Assembly (NCBI GenBank): GCA_009773635.1
Contig: WSYC01000009.1
Location: 27,236 to 91,235 of the forward strand
Length of the DNA: 64,000 nt
Source: Beijerinckiaceae bacterium
GTDB taxonomy: Bacteria; Pseudomonadota; Alphaproteobacteria; Rhizobiales; Beijerinckiaceae
Direction: 5' to 3'
In this document: positions 60,878 to 64,000 of the stretch, piece by piece
Numbering within the stretch: position 1 is the stretch's first letter
Layout: the number at the start of each line of letters is the position of its first letter
The notes under the pieces: model-generated
What the model was told of the DNA's origin: nothing
Databases searched by the model: none
The model's input: the letters and a program-made list of their open reading frames with translations, nothing else
Program-made: the position numbers and the translations under genes

Positions 60878-61693
60878 TCAGTCCGCCTCCACCTCGCGCG
60901 CCATTGCGAGCGTGATGCGCTGGAGCGTCGCGATATCCTCATCGCGTGAAAGCCGGTGATTGCCATCGGGGATGATGGTCATGCGGACATCATCTTCCGA
61001 GAGGCCGGCGACAAATTTCTCGACATGCGCCAGCGGAACATCCGGGTCCTGTCCGCCTTGCAGGATATGGATCGGCACGCCGAAGCGGATGTGTTTTCCA
61101 AGCAGCAGGTGCCTGCGGCCATCCTCGATCAGCTCGCGCGTGATCGGGTAGGGCTCCGGGGAATACTCCGAAGGCCGGTACCAGACGCCTTCTTCCATGA
61201 TCTGCCGCCTGATCGTCTCGGGGAATTGCGCCCACATCAGCGCCTCCGTGAAATCCACCGCCGGCGCGATCAGCACGAGGCCGCCAGGCGCACGGCCTTC
61301 GGCGGCCAGAATCTGCGTCGCGCGCAGGGCGAGCCAGCCGCCCATGGATGAACCCACGATTACCGGCTTTTCCCCCGCCTCGGCGCGGATCATCTGAAGG
61401 GCGTCATCGAGCCATTGCGACAGCGTGGCTGTGGAAAACTCGCCGCTTGAAACCCCATGCGCGGAATAATCGAAGCGCAGCGAGGCCCGCCCCTCGGCGC
61501 TCGCCGCCTTCGCCAGCATCTCGGCCTTGGTCGAGGTCATGTCGGAGCGGAAGCCACCCATCCAGAGAATCGTGGGGCTTTTGCCCGGTGTTTTGACAAA
61601 GCCAAGCCGACGCGCAGGAAGGCCTGTGGCGGAATCCGCAGGCAGCGCGAGGAACTGCACCGCCTCCCTTAAGAATTGCGTGGGCTCGCTCAT
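60878..61693 (-). CDS. Alpha/beta hydrolase (ABHD10-like)
   Basis: A 271-residue serine hydrolase. The nucleophile elbow is GSSMGG with S116; an aspartate in GQDPDVP (about 222-228) and histidine in DGNHRLS (about 248-254) complete the triad. The substrate is unknown; the family includes thioesterases and small esterases. It is convergent with DUF1150 and divergent from the glycosyltransferase gene, with 99 bases between those starts. Confidence 0.9.
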   Translation of the reverse strand: MSEPTQFLREAVQFLALPADSATGLPARRLGFVKTPGKSPTILWMGGFRSDMTSTKAEMLAKAASAEGRASLRFDYSAHGVSSGEFSTATLSQWLDDALQMIRAEAGEKPVIVGSSMGGWLALRATQILAAEGRAPGGLVLIAPAVDFTEALMWAQFPETIRRQIMEEGVWYRPSEYSPEPYPITRELIEDGRRHLLLGKHIRFGVPIHILQGGQDPDVPLAHVEKFVAGLSEDDVRMTIIPDGNHRLSRDEDIATLQRITLAMAREVEAD

Positions 61694-61792
61694 GTCTCTA
61701 TGTCTCCTCGACGGGCGCGTCTTTGCGGCCGAATCGATCCCTTCCTGTCATAGCTCGCCTGTCACAGTCTGAAAGCCGTTTGAAGCACCGCG

Positions 61793-63031
61793 ATGGCCTT
61801 TTCCAGTTCCACGCCCGGAATGCTCCCGACGCCAAAGCCTGCGTCACCCAAGCCGCTTGCCGGTCGCACGATCCTGCAGATCATCCCTGATCTCAATGCG
61901 GGCGGGGCGGAACGCACCTGCGTCGATATCGCGGAGGGGCTGACGAACGTCGGCGCCCGCGCGCTGGTGGCGACGGAAGGCGGGCGGCTGATCGGCGAAT
62001 TGCAGACCAAGGGTGGCATCTGGGTGCCGTTCCCCGCCGGGACAAAAAATCCGCTGGCGATGGCGATGAATATCTCGAAACTGGTGCGGATCATCCGCGA
62101 GGAGCGGGTTGATCTTATCCACGCCCGCTCACGTGCCCCGGCCTGGGTGGCCTATGCCGCCGCCCGCGCGACGAAGAAGGGGTTCATCACCACCTATCAT
62201 GGCGCGTATAACGGCAAATCCGCGCCGAAGATCCTCTATAACTCCGTGATGGCGCGCGGTGATGTCGTGATCGCCAATTCGCTGTTCACCGCCGAGCTGA
62301 TCCAGAAGGTGCACCGCATCGAGCCATCGCGCTTGCGCGTCATCCATCGCGGCACGAATTTCGAGGCCTTCTCGCCCGATCGCGTCGGGCCGGACCGGGT
62401 CGAGCGCATCCGGCGCGGCTGGCTGACCTCGCCCGATGACCGGATCGTGCTGCTTGCCGGACGGCTCACGCCCTGGAAGGGGCAGAAGGTGCTGATCGAG
62501 GCGGCGAGCCTTTTGCGCGATCGCGGCTATCGCGATGTCGTCTTTATCCTCGCCGGCGACCCGCAAGGGCGGGATGCTTACGTCGCCGAACTTGACCGGA
62601 TGATCGCGGAGAAGAACCTCGGTTCCATCGTCCGCCGGGTCGGGCATGTCACGGATATGCCGGCAGCACTGGCAGCCTCGGCGCTCGTGACCGTGCCCTC
62701 GACCGAGCCCGAGGCCTTCGGCCGCGTCGCCGTGGAAGCGCAGGCGATGGGCGTGCCGGTGGTGGTCTCGAACCTTGGTGCTGTCCCCGAGACCGTGCTC
62801 GCGCCGCCGCAGGTGAAGCCCGAACAGCGCACCGGCTGGCGGGTGGCACCGGGCGATGCCGAGGACCTCGCCAATGCGCTCGCCAATGCGCTCGATCTCA
62901 AGGCAAGCGCCCGGCAGGCGCTGGCGAACCGCGCCCGCAAACACGTCGAGGCGCAGTTCTCGCTCGACCGGATGGTGGGCGATACGCTCGATTGTTATCT
63001 CGCGCTGCTGGAAGGCCAGACGGTTTCTTGA
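61793..63031 (+). CDS. GT4-family glycosyltransferase
   Basis: A 412-residue GT-B glycosyltransferase. The N-terminal domain has the acceptor-side motif PDLNAGGAERTCVDIAEGL near residues 33-51; the C-terminal donor-binding domain has LLAGRLTPWKGQK (about 219-231) and the EX7E motif inside STEPEAFGRVAVEAQAMG. Function is probably in lipopolysaccharide or capsule synthesis, but the acceptor is not known. A small ATGAGG/CCTCAT hairpin (63032-63048) lies directly after the stop without a T-run. Confidence 0.92.
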   Translation: MAFSSSTPGMLPTPKPASPKPLAGRTILQIIPDLNAGGAERTCVDIAEGLTNVGARALVATEGGRLIGELQTKGGIWVPFPAGTKNPLAMAMNISKLVRIIREERVDLIHARSRAPAWVAYAAARATKKGFITTYHGAYNGKSAPKILYNSVMARGDVVIANSLFTAELIQKVHRIEPSRLRVIHRGTNFEAFSPDRVGPDRVERIRRGWLTSPDDRIVLLAGRLTPWKGQKVLIEAASLLRDRGYRDVVFILAGDPQGRDAYVAELDRMIAEKNLGSIVRRVGHVTDMPAALAASALVTVPSTEPEAFGRVAVEAQAMGVPVVVSNLGAVPETVLAPPQVKPEQRTGWRVAPGDAEDLANALANALDLKASARQALANRARKHVEAQFSLDRMVGDTLDCYLALLEGQTVS

Positions 63032-63061
63032 ATGAGGTTAAGCCTCATCCACTCGTAGCCG

Positions 63062-63090
63062 TTGACTTCTGAAGCGAATACGCAGATTTT
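63062..63090 (+). promoter_or_regulatory. Probable infC promoter
   Basis: TTGACT (63062-63067), a 17-base spacer and GATTTT (63085-63090). The -35 is good and the -10 poor. The leader to the infC start would be about 68 bases. Confidence 0.4.
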
Positions 63091-63164
63091 CGGCCCGCTG
63101 CGCGAGAGGGCCCCGGCTGATGCCGGAATCCGGTGCGGCGTTCAACAATCAAAGGAGAAAGACC

Positions 63165-63704
63165 ATTCGCAGGCCCATGAGAAACATCCCGCTTCCTGAG
63201 AAGGGGGGTCCACGTGTCAACCGCGATATCCGCATCCGTGAGGTGCAGGTCATCGATGCCGACGGCTCCAACAAGGGCGTCCTGGCCGTATTTGATGCGA
63301 TCAAGCTCGCCGAGGATCAGGGCCTCGATCTGGTCGAAGTCTCGCCGAACGCCGAGCCGCCGGTCTGCAAGATCATGGATTACGGCCGTTTCCGCTTCGC
63401 TGAGCAGAAAAAGGCCGCCGAGGCCCGCAAGAAGCAGAAGACCATCGAAATCAAGGAAATCAAGCTGCGTCCCGCGATTGATGACCATGATTACGGCGTG
63501 AAAATGCGCGCGATGAAGGCCTTCTTCGAGGAAGGCAACAAGGTCAAGATCACCCTGCGCTTCCGCGGCCGCGAAATGGCGCATCAGGATATCGGCATGC
63601 GCGTGCTCGACCGCGTCAAGGCGGATACGCTTGATATCGCCAAGGTCGAGAACGAGCCGAGCTTCGAAGGCCGCCAGGTGGTGATGGTCCTCGCGCCGAA
63701 GTGA
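63165..63704 (+). CDS. infC: Translation initiation factor IF-3, AUU start
   Basis: A 179-residue IF-3, which binds the 30S subunit and checks start codons. The IF-3 N-terminal domain runs to about residue 80 ([27 protein letters not shown]), then a lysine-rich linker and the C-terminal domain with [20 protein letters not shown] propose ATT at 63165 as the start because AAGGAG lies seven bases upstream and alphaproteobacterial IF-3 usually begins at this RRP sequence. An ATG at 63120 has no ribosome site. AUU is the known autoregulatory start of infC in enterobacteria. A terminator-like hairpin follows the stop. Confidence 0.95.
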   Translation: MRRPMRNIPLPEKGGPRVNRDIRIREVQVIDADGSNKGVLAVFDAIKLAEDQGLDLVEVSPNAEPPVCKIMDYGRFRFAEQKKAAEARKKQKTIEIKEIKLRPAIDDHDYGVKMRAMKAFFEEGNKVKITLRFRGREMAHQDIGMRVLDRVKADTLDIAKVENEPSFEGRQVVMVLAPK

Positions 63705-63711
63705 GGGGTGG

Positions 63712-63745
63712 GAGACGGCGATTTTACGCCGTCTCGATTTCCTTT
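63712..63745 (+). terminator. infC terminator
   Basis: GAGACGGCG (63712-63720) and CGCCGTCTC (63727-63735), a perfect nine-base stem with a six-base ATTTTA loop, followed by a T-rich tract (GATTTCCTTT). Confidence 0.65.
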
Positions 63746-63755
63746 GAGTCGGGCG

Positions 63756-63926
63756 ATGCAGCACGCTCTCAGTATTGCCCACTACCTCGCGCTCAGTGGT
63801 GCTGAATTCAAAACGGGCGAGGCAATCGGGCCGGAAGACAAGGCTGATTTCAGGATTTCATTGAATGACGCAGGTCGCTTGGTCGATGGGTCGGTCTATG
63901 TGCTAGGGCCCAGACCCATAAAATAG
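63756..63926 (+). CDS. Short hypothetical reading frame
   Basis: A 56-codon frame from the ATG at 63756, without a strong ribosome site. The translation (starting MQHALSIAHYLALSG) resembles nothing that I recognise. It begins just after the infC terminator and ends beside the likely insertion sequence edge, so its last codons (GPRPIK) may be IS-derived. It may be a remnant or not coding. Confidence 0.25.
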   Translation: MQHALSIAHYLALSGAEFKTGEAIGPEDKADFRISLNDAGRLVDGSVYVLGPRPIK

Positions 63927-63975
63927 TTGGCATGATCAGCGCGGTGTGATTCACGGCTTCCGAAAGGAAGTCTGG

Positions 63976-64000
63976 ATGAATCGGGACCATTTCTGGCTGA
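63976..64000 (+). CDS. Start of a probable IS5-family transposase, cut by window end
   Basis: The last 25 bases open with ATG and read MNRDHFWL, which matches the usual beginning of IS5-type transposases in alphaproteobacteria, as far as I recall. GGAAG lies six bases upstream. The element's left end may be near 63905, where GGGCCCAGACCCATAAA resembles an insertion-sequence end, but only one end is in the window. Confidence 0.4.

Overview
The window is GC-rich, densely packed chromosome from an alphaproteobacterium, most likely of the order Hyphomicrobiales (Rhizobiales). The evidence is the codon use, an assimilatory sulfur operon containing DUF934 and DUF2849, a type VI secretion system without TssJ, a DUF1150 gene beside an Hsp20 gene, a PuuD-type urate oxidase, and dispersed palindromic repeats of the kind scattered through Rhizobiales genomes. 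I cannot name the genus. I saw no rRNA, tRNA, CRISPR array or prophage. The right edge probably enters an IS5-type insertion sequence.

Region 1 (1-7400, minus strand) is one tightly overlapping sulfate-assimilation operon: ferredoxin reductase, [2Fe-2S] ferredoxin, DUF2849, TauE/SafE permease, sulfite reductase cysI, DUF934, APS reductase cysH, and ATP sulfurylase cysD and cysN (cysN runs off the left edge). Electron supply and sulfite reduction are encoded together. A palindrome beside a -10-like element sits just upstream of the first gene. Region 2 (7559-13316) holds unlinked metabolic genes: an amidase-signature enzyme, an Lrp/AsnC regulator divergent from a homodimeric pyruvate-dehydrogenase-E1-like enzyme (an arrangement like mdeR-mdeB), an SDR oxidoreductase and a UPF0178 protein.

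Region 3 (13313-38839) is a complete-looking T6SS locus. One minus-strand block carries an OmpA-like periplasmic protein gene, tssA, tssB, tssC, hcp, tssE, tssF, tssG and tssH/clpV. A plus-strand operon carries vgrG, a small unknown gene and tagH (FHA). A second minus-strand operon carries tssK, tssL, tssM, tagF, pppA and ppkA. Together they give baseplate (TssE/F/G/K, VgrG), tail tube and sheath (Hcp, TssB/C), trans-envelope complex (TssL/M), recycling ATPase (TssH) and a threonine-phosphorylation switch (PpkA/PppA/TagF/TagH). TssJ, a PAAR tip and an obvious effector-immunity pair are absent.

Region 4 (39094-46318), next to the T6SS, contains the least ordinary genes: a 303-residue helical protein I do not recognise, an adenylate-cyclase/FHA fusion, a small lipoprotein, a 916-residue caspase-like/Sel1-repeat protein and a membrane-anchored M23 peptidase. 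Region 5 (46331-59841) is metabolic: a class II glutamine amidotransferase, two tandem NhaD-like transporters, the glycolate oxidase operon glcDEF with a divergent LysR regulator, a cytochrome c, a purine-catabolism pair (allantoate-amidohydrolase-like enzyme and PuuD), a CoxG-like protein and 5-formyl-THF cyclo-ligase. Region 6 (59976-64000) has Hsp20, DUF1150, an alpha/beta hydrolase, a GT4 glycosyltransferase, infC with an AUU start, and the edge of a likely insertion sequence.

The non-coding findings I rate highest are a palindromic repeat inserted in frame inside glcE that shares its core with an intergenic copy next to tssC, a cloverleaf repeat after the cytochrome gene, a 27-base dyad upstream of vgrG, and a hairpin that contains the presumed ribosome binding site of tssA.
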